Shown: piece after piece, positions 10,449 to 18,135 of the stretch
Layout of the letters: every line of letters starts with the position of its first letter
How positions within the stretch are numbered: position 1 is the stretch's first letter
From: Methylobacterium sp. J-077
Lineage (GTDB): Bacteria; Pseudomonadota; Alphaproteobacteria; Rhizobiales; Beijerinckiaceae
Direction: 5' to 3'
NCBI RefSeq assembly: GCF_022829365.1
Contig: NZ_JAKSYJ010000196.1
Coordinates: 124,001-188,000, forward strand
Length of the DNA: 64,000 nucleotides
Position numbers and translations under genes: made by a program
Notes under the pieces: generated by a model
Told to the model about the DNA's origin: nothing
Databases searched by the model: none
What the model saw: only the letters and a program-made list of their open reading frames with translations

Positions 10449-10949
10449 ATGGATTTCACCCAGGCTTCCCGACACGCTTCCGGGACCGGACCCTTCGCCG
10501 GTGCCAAGACATTTGCAGGCGCGGCATCGACGCGGCTGCCGCCGTTCCTGTCGACGGATCTGGACCGGGAGGCGAGCCTCGCCCGGCTGGAGACGCTGGC
10601 CCACTTCATGGACACGGCCTTCGTCATCCCGGGGATCAACCGGCGGGTCGGGTTCGACGCGCTGATCGGCCTCGTGCCGGTGATCGGCGACGTGGCCGGC
10701 ATGGTGATCTCCTCCTTCATCGTCTACGAGGCAAAGCGTCTCGGCGCGCCCCGCTGGCTGGTGGCCCGGATGGGGCTGAACGTCGCCTTCGATGGGCTGA
10801 TCGGCGTGGTGCCCCTGGCGGGGGACCTGTTCGACGCCGCCTTCAAGGCCAACCGCCGCAACGTCCGCCTGCTGCGCCGCTGGATGGAGCGCACCGGCGG
10901 CGTCCGCCCGAACGAGATCGAGGGCACCGCGACCCGCCTCGACGCCTGA
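10449..10949 (+). CDS. DUF4112 family membrane protein
   Basis: About 166 residues from the ATG at 10449. The core FGFDALIGLVPVIGDVAGM-like segment (here GFDALIGLVPVIGDVAGMV) and its echo AFDGLIGVVPLAGDLFDAAF are the duplicated glycine/proline-rich hydrophobic signature of DUF4112 proteins (family knowledge). Two membrane-associated hydrophobic stretches lie in the middle and the C-terminus is Arg-rich. Function is unknown. It follows the aminotransferase after about 80 bp, possibly co-transcribed. A T-rich run follows the stop (about 10950-10958) and could aid termination. Confidence 0.75.
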   Translation: MDFTQASRHASGTGPFAGAKTFAGAASTRLPPFLSTDLDREASLARLETLAHFMDTAFVIPGINRRVGFDALIGLVPVIGDVAGMVISSFIVYEAKRLGAPRWLVARMGLNVAFDGLIGVVPLAGDLFDAAFKANRRNVRLLRRWMERTGGVRPNEIEGTATRLDA

Positions 10950-10985
10950 TTTTTTTTTCAAAAGGCGCGATCGACTGAGTATGCT

Positions 10986-10999
10986 TTCACACCTGTGAA
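10986..10999. promoter_or_regulatory. Perfect 14-bp palindrome, operator candidate
   Basis: TTCACACCTGTGAA is a perfect dyad in the 221-bp gap upstream of the YejE-like permease. It resembles a dimeric repressor site; the protein that would bind is unknown. Confidence 0.35.
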
Positions 11000-11061
11000 C
11001 GTCTTTTTCGCGCTCCACGAACTTCGCTATTTCCACAGAGCCGTATGCCGGACGCGACGTG

Positions 11062-11094
11062 CCCCCTCTCCCGCACGGGAGAGGGGACCCGCGC
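11062..11094. repeat. Short palindromic repeat (CTCTCCCGCACGGGAGAG core)
   Basis: CCCCTCTCCCGCACGGGAGA forms a perfect hairpin and is followed by GGGGACCCGCGC. A near-identical copy is at 29196-29229 and degenerate copies lie at 51571-51588 and 51876-51900. Three of the four occur close to GTGTGAAT-type motifs. Confidence 0.75.
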
Positions 11095-11170
11095 GTCATC
11101 CCGCATCGTGTGGACCCGGTAATTCGCTCTGCGGAAAAGGCCAGCTTCCGTTTCGACAGGGGCCTCGGCC

Positions 11171-12385
11171 ATGAACGAGATCGCGCGCCCCGGCGAGAGC
11201 GAGGTCGTTCCGGCGCCGATGCCGGGCGCCCAGCCGATCGTCCTGCGGCCCGATGAGGCCGTCCCGGCGCCGGCCCCGGTTGCAAGCGGCCGTGGCTGGT
11301 TGTCGCCGCTCAACCGGCGCCGGTTCGACAATTTCCGGCGCAATCGCCTCGGCTATGGCTCGTTCCTGATCTTCGCCGCGCTGTTCGTCCTCAGCCTGTT
11401 CGCCGAGTTCATCGCCAATGACCGCCCGCTCGTCCTGTCCTACAAGGGCGAGTGGCTGGTCCCGGTCCTGGTCGACTACCCGGAAGAGAAATTCGGCGGC
11501 TTCCTCGCGGTGACGGATTTCCGCTCGCCCGAGATCCGCAAGGAGATCGCCGCGCATGGCTGGGCGCTTTGGCCGCCGATCCGGTTCTCCTACGACACGA
11601 TCAACGAGGACCTGCCGACCCCCTCCCCGTCGCCGCCGACCTGGATGCTCTCGGACGCCCAGTGCAAGCCGGTGGCCGAAAAACTCGGCGGCGCGACCTG
11701 CGCCGACATCCCGTGGCACTGGCTCGGCACCGACAACACCACCCGGGACGTGCTGGCGCGGGTGATCTACGGCTTCCGCATCTCGGTGCTGTTCGGGCTG
11801 ATCCTGGCCGCGGTCTCCTCGGCGATCGGGGTCGTGGCCGGGGCCGTGCAGGGCTATTTCGGCGGCTGGGTCGATCTCGCCTTCCAACGGTTCATCGAGG
11901 TCTGGGGCGGCATCCCGACCCTTTACCTGATCATCATCATCTCGGCCTTCATCGCGCCCGGCTTCTTCGTCCTGCTCGGGATCATGCTGCTGTTCTCGTG
12001 GGTGGCTTTGGTCAGCGTCGTGCGCGCCGAGTTCCTGCGGGCGCGCAACTTTGAATACGTCCGGGCCGCGCGCGCCCTCGGCCTCTCGAACCTGCGCATC
12101 ATGACGGTTCATCTTCTGCCGAACGCCATGGTGGCGACGCTGACCTTCCTGCCGTTCATTCTCAACGGCTCGATCACCACGCTGACCTCCCTGGATTTCC
12201 TGGGCTTCGGCCTGCCGCCGGGCTCGCCCTCCCTCGGGGAACTGCTCGCTCAAGGCAAGGATAACCTGACGGCACCGTGGCTGGGGCTCACCGGCTTCCT
12301 GGTCATCGCCGTGATGCTGAGCCTGCTGGTCTTTGCCGGCGAAGCAGTGCGCGACGCCTTCGATCCCCGCAAGTCCTTCGCCTGA
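11171..12385 (+). CDS. yejE: ABC transporter inner-membrane permease, YejE-like (oligopeptide/microcin C type)
   Basis: 404 residues. A long Ala/Pro-rich cytosolic N-terminus precedes RRFDNFRRNRLGYGSFLIF, the start typical of YejE. TM1 lies at about residues 58-78, a large periplasmic loop follows, then the BPD_transp_1 core with five helices from about 195. The EAA-like loop reads EYVRAARALGLSNLRIMTVH. YejE pairs with YejB, the ATPase YejF and the binding protein YejA for peptide uptake (family knowledge), but none of these is next to it here: upstream is a DUF4112 gene, downstream mucR. It may be an orphan, or its partners may be elsewhere. Confidence 0.85.
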   Translation: MNEIARPGESEVVPAPMPGAQPIVLRPDEAVPAPAPVASGRGWLSPLNRRRFDNFRRNRLGYGSFLIFAALFVLSLFAEFIANDRPLVLSYKGEWLVPVLVDYPEEKFGGFLAVTDFRSPEIRKEIAAHGWALWPPIRFSYDTINEDLPTPSPSPPTWMLSDAQCKPVAEKLGGATCADIPWHWLGTDNTTRDVLARVIYGFRISVLFGLILAAVSSAIGVVAGAVQGYFGGWVDLAFQRFIEVWGGIPTLYLIIIISAFIAPGFFVLLGIMLLFSWVALVSVVRAEFLRARNFEYVRAARALGLSNLRIMTVHLLPNAMVATLTFLPFILNGSITTLTSLDFLGFGLPPGSPSLGELLAQGKDNLTAPWLGLTGFLVIAVMLSLLVFAGEAVRDAFDPRKSFA

Positions 12386-12774
12386 TGCCGGATCCGGCCC
12401 TGAACGCACGGGCGATCGACGATCCTGCAAAAATATTTTGCGCCTTCACGGCAAGACCGATGAGCGGTCGGGAAAGTCGCACCAAGACCCTCCGGGGCAG
12501 CCGTTGATCTAGGGCGTAACGGTCTCTCCTGCCAACGAAAACCCCGCTTCAGGCGTGTGCCAGCATTCGTTGCCCGGGGCAGGATAAAGCGCTGCGCAAG
12601 TGCCTGGATAATGCCGCCAATGCAACTTCAACCTGTAACCGTGGCCGGTCGATGTAGACCTGAACTTTCAATCGATCACAGGGAATTGTATGGGTCACCT
12701 TGCTTTTTTCGGTGACTGTCTTAACTCGCAACAAGGGGCTACCTCAACGAGTGTCAAACCCAGGGAAAGTGAGA
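12386..12774. other. 389-bp intergenic region upstream of mucR
   Basis: No convincing gene. It holds an A+T-rich dyad (GCAAAAATATTTTGC, 12426-12440) soon after the permease stop and a GTCACC / GGTGAC stem around a T-rich loop (about 12691-12717). The length and low GC suit a regulated promoter region; MucR-type proteins commonly bind AT-rich DNA and control their own genes (family knowledge). I see no clear -35/-10 pair. Confidence 0.4.
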
Positions 12775-13320
12775 ATGTCCGAAGAAGCGCCGGCATCCCA
12801 AGTGCATTATATCGAACGGACCGTGGACGTCGTCGCGGCCTATGTCGCCAACAACTCCCTGCCCCCCACCGAATTGCCGTCCCTCATCGCGAGCATCCAC
12901 GAGGCGCTGAATTCGATCGCTTCCGGGCCTTCCACCGCTGCCGAAGACACTGTCGAGCGGCCGACCCCGGCGCAGATCCGCAAGTCGATCCGGCCCGATG
13001 GTCTGGTCAGCTTCATCGACGGCAAGTCGTACAAGACGCTGAAGCGCCATCTGACCAAGCATGGCCTCGATCCGCAGGGCTACCGTGAGCGCTACGGCCT
13101 GCCGGCCGATTATCCGACCACATCGGCGAACTATTCGGCGCAGCGCTCGGCCCTGGCCAAGAGCCTCGGCCTCGGCCAGCCCGGCCGCTCCCAGCAGGCC
13201 GAGAAGGAGCCGGAAGACGACGCGCAGCCGACGCCCGCTCCGGCGCGCGGCCGCCGCAAGGCCGAGTCCGCGCCGGCCACCAAGACCCGCTCCAGCCGCA
13301 AGGCCGTCGAGGCCGCCTGA
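12775..13320 (+). CDS. mucR: MucR/Ros family transcriptional regulator lacking the zinc-finger cysteines
   Basis: 181 residues from the ATG at 12775, which follows an AGGGAAAG ribosome binding site; the frame is open 75 bp further upstream without a better start. The N-terminal dimerisation region (about 1-60) is followed by the Ros/MucR DNA-binding domain: IRKSIRPDGLVSF, DGKSYKTLKRHLTKHG and YRERYGLPADYP, then NYSAQRSALAKSLGLG, all characteristic. The C-terminal ~60 residues are basic and Ala/Pro-rich. Classical members chelate zinc with C-x2-C; here the positions read S-x2-D (SFID), so zinc binding is doubtful. MucR proteins are global regulators of polysaccharide, motility and cell-cycle genes in Hyphomicrobiales. 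Confidence 0.9.
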   Translation: MSEEAPASQVHYIERTVDVVAAYVANNSLPPTELPSLIASIHEALNSIASGPSTAAEDTVERPTPAQIRKSIRPDGLVSFIDGKSYKTLKRHLTKHGLDPQGYRERYGLPADYPTTSANYSAQRSALAKSLGLGQPGRSQQAEKEPEDDAQPTPAPARGRRKAESAPATKTRSSRKAVEAA

Positions 13321-13328
13321 ATCTCCTC

Positions 13329-13430
13329 GGCGCATCGTCCTGGATATCGGATCCAGGACGATGCGCCGGGGTTTTGATTTGGCATCATCTTTTCCCGAAT
13401 GCCAGCAACCACCGTTCGGGATGAAGCTCT
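13329..13430 (+). repeat. Compound hairpin element, copy 1 (also acts as mucR terminator)
   Basis: Module 1 is a perfect 17-bp stem (arms 13329-13345 and 13351-13367, loop ATCGG) followed by GGGGTTTTGATTT, a good intrinsic terminator 8 bp after mucR. Module 2 (13382-13430) is an imperfect hairpin: GCATCATC, CCCGAA, GCCAGCAACCACC, TTCGGG, GATGAAGC. The same two modules in the same order recur at 49628-49734, and module 2 alone at 60182-60231 in inverse orientation. Confidence 0.85.
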
Positions 13431-13432
13431 GA

Positions 13433-13468
13433 ACCTCCCTCCCGCTGTCAGGTGCGGAGGGAGGTTTT
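13433..13468 (+). terminator. Second hairpin with T-run downstream of mucR
   Basis: ACCTCCCTCC (13433-13442) pairs perfectly with GGAGGGAGGT (13456-13465), followed by TTTT. It is directly after the compound element and would back up termination or end a short transcript starting in the element. Confidence 0.6.
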
Positions 13469-13580
13469 CGCGCTGTCGGCTCGCGGCCATCGGGCCGGAA
13501 CGACTCCGTGCTGCGACGCAAAGCGCACACGAGAAACGATTGTAGAGGCGTCTGCCAATCCGCGCGAACGGAACAACAGC

Positions 13581-13610
13581 TCGTTAACGAGACCAATATA
13601 GCGCTATTAT
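13581..13610 (+). promoter_or_regulatory. Putative promoter/operator region of the GGDEF-EAL gene
   Basis: Two palindromes, TCGTTAACGA (13581-13590) and ATAGCGCTAT (13598-13607), and a TATTAT (13605-13610) that would suit a -10 box 25 bp before the GTG start. No good -35 is seen, so an activator may be needed. The stretch is clearly AT-richer than its surroundings. Confidence 0.35.
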
Positions 13611-13634
13611 AGAGCGTTATTCGAGCGTGTTCTG

Positions 13635-16418
13635 GTGAGTTTGAAGTCCGAAATTCCGTTTGTCGCTTGGGCGGCCCGGCAGGGCTGGCGGCGCACCCTC
13701 GACCTGCGGGCCTGGGCGGCGCTCGGGCTCGCGCTGGTCATTACGGGCTCGGCAGCCCTGTTCATCGCCCACTTGGAGACGCGCGCGGTCGAGGACAACG
13801 AGCGCAGCCTCGGCGGTCTCGCCACGATCCTGGCCGACCAGGCGGACCGGTCCCTGCAGGCGATCGAGCTGGTCCAGGACGCCGTGCTGGCCGAGTTTCG
13901 CACGGCGGGAATCGCGACGCCCGAGCACTATGCCGAGGCGGCCTCCCGGCCATCCATGCATACGGCCTTGCAGACTTGGATCGCGGCGCTGCCGCAGGCG
14001 AACGCCATCACCTTGGTCGATCGGACCGGACAGCTGCTCAATTTCAGCCGCTACTGGCCGATCCCGACCATCAACATCGCCGACCGGGACTACTTCAAAG
14101 CGCTCTCCACCGAGCCGGACCTGCAGCGCTACGTGGGCCAGCCGGTCCCGAACCGGGGCGACGGCGCCTGGACGATCTACATCGCCCGGAAGGTCGCAGC
14201 CCCGGACGGCACGTTCCTCGGCCTGATCCTGGGCGCGGTGGAACTCGGCTATTTCGAGGGCCTGTACAACCAGATCGCGCCGGCCGACGACGCGGTCGTG
14301 TCGCTGTTCCGCAACGACGGCATGCTGCTGGTCCGGCACCCCCGGCGCGAGGGGGCGATCGGTCGGATCTTCCCCCGGGCCGGCGCATCCCTGATCACCG
14401 AGAAGCCCACCCTCGGCGGCGTCCTGCGCACCGTCAGCCCGATCGACGGCCAGGACCGGCTGATCGCCGCCCACGCCCTGAAGAATTATCCGCTTGTCCT
14501 CAGCGTCAGCCGCACCGCGGCGGCCAGCCTGGCGACCGCCCGCCAGCAGGCGACCATCGTGGGCGCCGCCGCGATCCTGTTGGATCTCGGCCTGCTCGGG
14601 CTGGTCCTGCTCGGCCGGCGGCAGGCCCGCGCACAGGAACGGCTCGCCCTGTCCGAGGCGGCCCGGGCCGCGGCCGAGGCACGCGAGCGCGGCGAGCGGG
14701 CTTTGCGGATCCAGGATGCCCGGTTCGGCATCGCCCTCGACAACATGGTCCAGGGCCTGTGCCTGTTCGACCGGGACGGCACGCTCATCGTCATGAACGC
14801 GCGCTACGCGCAGATGTACGCGGTTCCCGATTCCCTGCGCCGGCCCGGAACCGCGCTGCCCGCCCTGCTCGACCATCTGGGGGATCGGGAGCGCGGTCTC
14901 GGAGCCGCCGCCGCGGCGGCCTTGGTGGCGGCCTGCGAGCGCACCGCCGCGCAGGGCCACCCGGTCGCGCTGACCTGCGACTTCGCCGACGGCCGGGCGG
15001 TCGACGTGGTCCACGCCCCGATCCCCGGCGGCGGCTGGCTCTGCACCCACGAGGACGTCACCGAGCGCCGCCGGAGCGAGGCCCGGGTCGCCCACATGGC
15101 CCGGCACGATGCGCTCACCGGCCTGCCGAACCGCCTGGTCCTGAAGGAGCGCATGGACGCGGCCCTGGCCGGATGCGACGCGCGCGCGCCGGCGACCGTG
15201 CTGTGCCTCGACCTCGACGGGTTCAAGGTCGTCAACGACACCTACGGGCATCCGGCCGGCGACGCGCTGCTCTGCGCGGTAGCGGCCCGCTTCGCCGCCA
15301 CGGTGGCGGCCGACGACCTCGTGGCCCGGCTCGGCGGCGACGAGTTCGCCATCGTCCTCGGCGCGGCTGCCCTGCCGACGGACGCGGCGCGCCTGGCCCG
15401 CTGCCTGGTCGCGGCCCTCGAACTGCCGGTGACGGTGAACGGCCACAGCCTCGCGATCGGCACCAGCATCGGTATCGCGAGCGCCGATGATGCGTCCGGC
15501 ACCGCCGCCACGCTCCTGCGGCAGGCCGATATCGCCCTGTACCAGGCCAAGGCCGCCGGGCGCGGCACCTGGCGCTTCTTCGATCCGGCCATGGATGTCG
15601 AGATCCAGCGCCGCCGGCAGCTCGGGACCGACCTGGGCCGGGCCCTGGCAGAGGGCCGGTTCGCCCTGCACTATCAGCCGATCGTCGGGGCGCACAGCCA
15701 GGCCCTGCACGGCTTCGAGGCCCTGCCGCGCTGGCACCATCCCGAGCACGGCGATGTCGGCCCGGCGGAGTTCATCCCGCTGGCCGAGGAGGTCGGGCTG
15801 ACCAAGCCGCTGGGCGCCTGGATCCTCGCCGCCGCCTGCCGGGCGGCTGCCGCTTGGCCGGATTCGGTCCGGGTCGCGGTCAACCTCTCGCCCCAGTACT
15901 TTGCCGGCGACGGCCTTGAGGCGGATGTGCGGGCGGCGCTCGCCGAGAGCGGCTTGAGCCCGGACCGACTCGAACTCGAGATTACCGAAGCGGTCCTGCT
16001 GCAGGACAACGCCGCGAACCTGTCGCTTCTGCGCGCGCTGCGTGCCGCGGGCGTGCGGATCGCGATGGACGAGTTCGGGACCGGCTATTCGAGCCTCGGC
16101 ACCCTGCACCGGTTCCCCTTCGACCGGCTCAAGATCGACCCGGGCTTCGTGCGCGGCCTTGCGCGCGACGGCGGCAGCGTCGCGATCCTGCGGGCCATGG
16201 TCTGGCTCGGGAAAGCCCTGAAGATCGATGTCCTCGCCGAGGGGGTCGAGACCCCCGAGCAGGCTCGGATCCTGCGCGAGGAAGGCTGCCACGAGCTGCA
16301 GGGCACCCTGTTCGGCCGGCCCGCGCCCGCGGCCGACCTCGCCGCGATCCTGGCCCGGACCGCCGACAGCCTGCGCACGCCCGAGGCCGGGCAGGCCCGT
16401 GACGGCGTGGCGGCCTGA
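13635..16418 (+). CDS. Membrane-bound GGDEF-EAL protein with periplasmic Cache-like sensor and PAS domain
   Basis: 927 residues from a GTG. TM1 lies at about 29-48, a large periplasmic region with Cache-type features (TLVDRTGQLLNFSRYWP) spans to about 300, and TM2 is at about 307-328. A PAS-like segment (GIALDNMVQGLCLFDRDG) precedes a GGDEF domain with intact LTGLPNR, DLDGFKVVND and GGDEF (567-571). The EAL domain shows FEALPRW (EAL 695-697), VAVNLSPQ, LEITEAV, LKID and LAEGVET. The usual DDFGTG metal motif reads DEFGTG (about 812-817), an Asp-to-Glu change that may lower phosphodiesterase activity. It is predicted to adjust cyclic di-GMP to an external signal; ligand unknown. It is convergent with glcD. 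Confidence 0.9.
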   Translation: MSLKSEIPFVAWAARQGWRRTLDLRAWAALGLALVITGSAALFIAHLETRAVEDNERSLGGLATILADQADRSLQAIELVQDAVLAEFRTAGIATPEHYAEAASRPSMHTALQTWIAALPQANAITLVDRTGQLLNFSRYWPIPTINIADRDYFKALSTEPDLQRYVGQPVPNRGDGAWTIYIARKVAAPDGTFLGLILGAVELGYFEGLYNQIAPADDAVVSLFRNDGMLLVRHPRREGAIGRIFPRAGASLITEKPTLGGVLRTVSPIDGQDRLIAAHALKNYPLVLSVSRTAAASLATARQQATIVGAAAILLDLGLLGLVLLGRRQARAQERLALSEAARAAAEARERGERALRIQDARFGIALDNMVQGLCLFDRDGTLIVMNARYAQMYAVPDSLRRPGTALPALLDHLGDRERGLGAAAAAALVAACERTAAQGHPVALTCDFADGRAVDVVHAPIPGGGWLCTHEDVTERRRSEARVAHMARHDALTGLPNRLVLKERMDAALAGCDARAPATVLCLDLDGFKVVNDTYGHPAGDALLCAVAARFAATVAADDLVARLGGDEFAIVLGAAALPTDAARLARCLVAALELPVTVNGHSLAIGTSIGIASADDASGTAATLLRQADIALYQAKAAGRGTWRFFDPAMDVEIQRRRQLGTDLGRALAEGRFALHYQPIVGAHSQALHGFEALPRWHHPEHGDVGPAEFIPLAEEVGLTKPLGAWILAAACRAAAAWPDSVRVAVNLSPQYFAGDGLEADVRAALAESGLSPDRLELEITEAVLLQDNAANLSLLRALRAAGVRIAMDEFGTGYSSLGTLHRFPFDRLKIDPGFVRGLARDGGSVAILRAMVWLGKALKIDVLAEGVETPEQARILREEGCHELQGTLFGRPAPAADLAAILARTADSLRTPEAGQARDGVAA

Positions 16419-16437
16419 CCGAGAGCCGGAGCTTCGT

Positions 16438-16490
16438 CAGGGCTCCGCCCTGACAACCCGCCAAAGGGCTGAGCCCTTTGGGAAACCCGA
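16438..16490. repeat. Partial copy of the GGGCT-AGCCC palindromic repeat; bidirectional terminator candidate
   Basis: Two adjacent palindromes, CAGGGCTCCGCCCTG and CCAAAGGGCTGAGCCCTTTGG (16461-16481), occupy the gap between convergent genes. The same blocks occur in longer copies at 25645-25762 and 31628-31730. They may stop transcription from both sides. Confidence 0.6.
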
Positions 16491-16492
16491 AC

Positions 16493-17935
16493 TTAGGCCG
16501 CCTTGGCGTCCAGCCGTCCCTCCAGGGGGAAGACCTTGGCGGGGTTGAGCATCCAGTCGGGATCGAACACCGCCTTCACCCGCATCTGCTGCTCCAGGTC
16601 GGCCTGGGTGTACTGGAAGCGCATCAGCTCGCGCTTCTCGATGCCGACGCCGTGCTCGCCGGTGAGGCAGCCGCCGACCTCGACGCAGAGCTTGAGGATC
16701 TCGTCGCCGGCGGCCTCGGCCTTCTGCAGCTCGCCCGGCTTGTTGATGTCGAACAGGATCAGCGGGTGCAGGTTGCCGTCGCCGGCATGGAACACGTTGG
16801 CCACCCGCAGCCCGTGGCCGGCGCAGATCGCACCGATCCGCTCCAGCACCGGCCCGAGCTGGCCGGTCGGGATGGTGCCGTCCATGCAGATGTAGTCGGA
16901 GATCCGGCCGGTGGCCCCGAAGGCGGACTTGCGGCCCTTCCAGATCGCCGCGGATTCGGCCTCCGAGCGCGAGACCCGCAGGCTGGTCGGCCGGAAGTCC
17001 CGGGCGATCGCCTCGATGCGGGCCAGCATCGCGTCGCACTCGGCGTCCGAGCCCTCGACCTCGATGATCAGCATCGCCTCGGCGTCGCGCGGGTAGCCGG
17101 CTTTCGCGAAATCCTCGGTGATCAGGATCGCCTCGCGGTCCATGTACTCGATCGCCACCGGGATGATGCCGGCCGCGATGATCGCGGCGACGCAATCGCC
17201 CGCATCCTCGACCTTCGAGAAGCCGACCAGCACCGGCCGGGCGCCCTCGGCCGCCCGCAGGATCCGCACCGTCGCCTCGGTGACGATGCCGAGCTGGCCT
17301 TCCGACCCGCAGATGAGGCCCAGGAGATCGTAGCCGGGGCTGTCGAGGTGCTGGCCGCCGACCTCCACCACGGTGCCGTCGTTGAGCACCAGGGTGACGC
17401 CCAGCAGGTTGTTGGTGGTTACCCCGTATTTGAGGCAGTGCGCGCCGCCGGAATTCATCGCGATGTTGCCCGCGATCGTGCAGGCGAGCTGGCTCGACGG
17501 GTCGGGGGCGTAGAAGAAGCCCTCATGGGCGACCGCCCCCGAGATCGCCAGGTTGGTGAGCCCGCTCTGCACCCGGGCGGTGCGGTTCTCGAAATCGAGA
17601 TCCAGCACCTGGGTCATCTTGCCGACGCCCAGGATGATCGCGTCGCCCTGTGCGATCGCCCCGCCGGCCAGCGACGTGCCGGCGCCCCGAGGCACCACCC
17701 GCACGCCCTGCGCGTGGCAATAGGCCATCACGGCCGCCACCTCCCGGGTGGTCGAGGGCAGGACCACGGCCAGCGGCATCTGCCGGTAGGCGGTCAGCCC
17801 GTCGGTCTCGAAGGCCCGGCGCTCGTCCTCGCTCACCACCAGCGCCTCCGGGGCCACCAGAGGCGCGAGGCCAGCCAGGATGGCGTCCCTCCGAGCGAGG
17901 ATCTTTGGGTCGGGCTCGGGAAAGCGGATGGTCAT
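16493..17935 (-). CDS. glcD: FAD-linked oxidase, glycolate oxidase subunit GlcD-like
   Basis: 480 residues from the ATG at 17935; the frame extends upstream but that part looks non-coding. The N-terminal PCMH-type FAD-binding domain shows VVLPSTTREVAAVMAYC and PRGAGTSLAGGAI; GGAHCLKYGVTTNNLLG is typical of GlcD. The C-terminal FAD-oxidase domain ends in GEHGVGIEKRELM, a conserved feature of the family. Such enzymes oxidise glycolate or D-2-hydroxy acids such as D-lactate and pass electrons to the quinone pool. The partners glcE and glcF are not adjacent here, so a stand-alone D-2-hydroxyacid dehydrogenase role is possible. It is divergent from kdsD over 200 bp. Confidence 0.88.
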   Translation of the reverse strand: MTIRFPEPDPKILARRDAILAGLAPLVAPEALVVSEDERRAFETDGLTAYRQMPLAVVLPSTTREVAAVMAYCHAQGVRVVPRGAGTSLAGGAIAQGDAIILGVGKMTQVLDLDFENRTARVQSGLTNLAISGAVAHEGFFYAPDPSSQLACTIAGNIAMNSGGAHCLKYGVTTNNLLGVTLVLNDGTVVEVGGQHLDSPGYDLLGLICGSEGQLGIVTEATVRILRAAEGARPVLVGFSKVEDAGDCVAAIIAAGIIPVAIEYMDREAILITEDFAKAGYPRDAEAMLIIEVEGSDAECDAMLARIEAIARDFRPTSLRVSRSEAESAAIWKGRKSAFGATGRISDYICMDGTIPTGQLGPVLERIGAICAGHGLRVANVFHAGDGNLHPLILFDINKPGELQKAEAAGDEILKLCVEVGGCLTGEHGVGIEKRELMRFQYTQADLEQQMRVKAVFDPDWMLNPAKVFPLEGRLDAKAA

Positions 17936-18135
17936 GGGGCTCGGGCCCTTTTTTGGCTGGCGTGAAAGGAGCATGGACCCGCCGGAGCGTGCCTTCAACC
18001 GCCCGGCGGACAGAGAGGGGCGGCATGTCGTCCCGGCGTCACATTTCAACCATGACGGCTCCCTAGCGTCGAAAACCTCGCTTCGCATCGCCGCTCGCGG
18101 CGCCGGATCCGCCCGACGGGTCCAGAACGGAACCG

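Noticed and set aside
13617-16292. 891-codon open frame on the minus strand opposite the GGDEF-EAL gene
   Set aside because: Antisense shadow of a GC-rich gene; no domain or start context.
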